Positions 63,947-64,000 of a DNA stretch of 64,000 bases are shown here, piece after piece. The DNA is from Bacteroides sp. GTDB taxonomy: Bacteria; Bacteroidota; Bacteroidia; Bacteroidales; Muribaculaceae. The notes below the pieces were generated by a model. The model was not told the DNA's origin and ran no database searches. It saw only the letters and a list, made by a program, of their open reading frames with translations. The stretch covers positions 48,283 through 112,282 of the forward strand of contig JAAVCX010000016.1 in NCBI GenBank assembly GCA_014802105.1, in the 5' to 3' direction. Both the position numbers and the translations under genes were made by a program. Each line of letters starts with the position of its first letter. Within the stretch, counting starts at the first letter, position 1.

Positions 63947-64000
63947 CAACGCTTTTGAGGGACACCCCTTAAGAAGCGAGCGAACTTTGAAAGAATTGCA

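Noticed and set aside
1..64000. tRNA genes, insertion sequences, prophage or integrase genes
   Set aside because: None was recognised by eye on either strand; a tRNAscan and transposase search would be needed to be certain.

Overview
The window is a chromosomal segment from a member of the Bacteroidales, most likely the gut family Muribaculaceae. The support is as follows. At least twenty intergenic regions carry the Bacteroidota -7 box TAnnTTTG, often with a TTG/TTTG 19-21 nt upstream, and Shine-Dalgarno sites are not evident. The gene content is typical of the order: serine palmitoyltransferase, a BioG-BioC fusion, two tandem OmpH/Skp genes beside bamA, DUF4421, DUF6089, DUF6242, DUF3127 and DUF1460 proteins, and large pectin- and xylan-degrading enzymes. 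Most genes are GC-rich with strong third-position bias, which produces long false ORFs on the opposite strand. The family assignment is inference; the order is well supported.

Layout. 0.1-4.4 kb: dnaE and a thioredoxin, closed by a strong terminator. 4.4-9.65 kb: an AT-richer islet with a long non-coding structured element (about 4468-4785), an unrecognised secreted protein, tandem repeats, twin hairpins, an ATPase with a PD-(D/E)XK-like tail, and a DUF1593 gene interrupted by one in-frame stop. 9.7-15.8 kb: dxr, rseP, an rRNA methyltransferase and dipeptidyl peptidase III. 15.8-25.1 kb: a DUF4421 protein divergent from two pectin enzymes (a GH28-GH105 fusion and a 1692-residue CE8 pectinesterase). 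25.2-26.9 kb: DUF3127, a small membrane protein and smpB. 26.9-31.5 kb: the biotin operon bioA-bioF-bioGC-bioD without bioB. 31.7-34.5 kb: PadR regulator, PspC protein and a periplasmic thioredoxin-fold protein.

34.7-45.0 kb is an envelope block on the minus strand: DUF6242, DUF6089, uppS, bamA, two ompH genes, an LptF/LptG-type permease and ribBA. 45.2-48.0 kb is a GH3 glycosidase. 48.2-54.4 kb is a five-gene branched-chain amino-acid operon (leuA, leuC, leuD, a second LeuA/CimA-like synthase, leuB). 54.7-57.6 kb is rplM-rpsI-rpsB-tsf. 58.0-63.7 kb holds a YitT membrane protein, serine palmitoyltransferase, a PlsC-like acyltransferase translationally coupled to a sigma-54 activator, and a DUF1460 protein. 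The right edge ends in what looks like a strong promoter and leader, possibly of an rRNA operon.

The best candidate for something undescribed is the non-coding element at about 4468-4785. It can form a 9-bp long-range closing helix, a 9-bp pseudoknot helix, a GNRA-capped hairpin, a competing 12-bp stem and a T-tract end. Other points of interest are three arrays of 13-bp palindromes (TGACA-N3-TGTCA) spaced 16 bp apart, an SSB-like C-terminal tip on the DUF3127 protein, a 194-bp region bounded by 21-bp inverted repeats, and a group of terminators that share an arm sequence. All calls come from reading the sequence; no database search was run.
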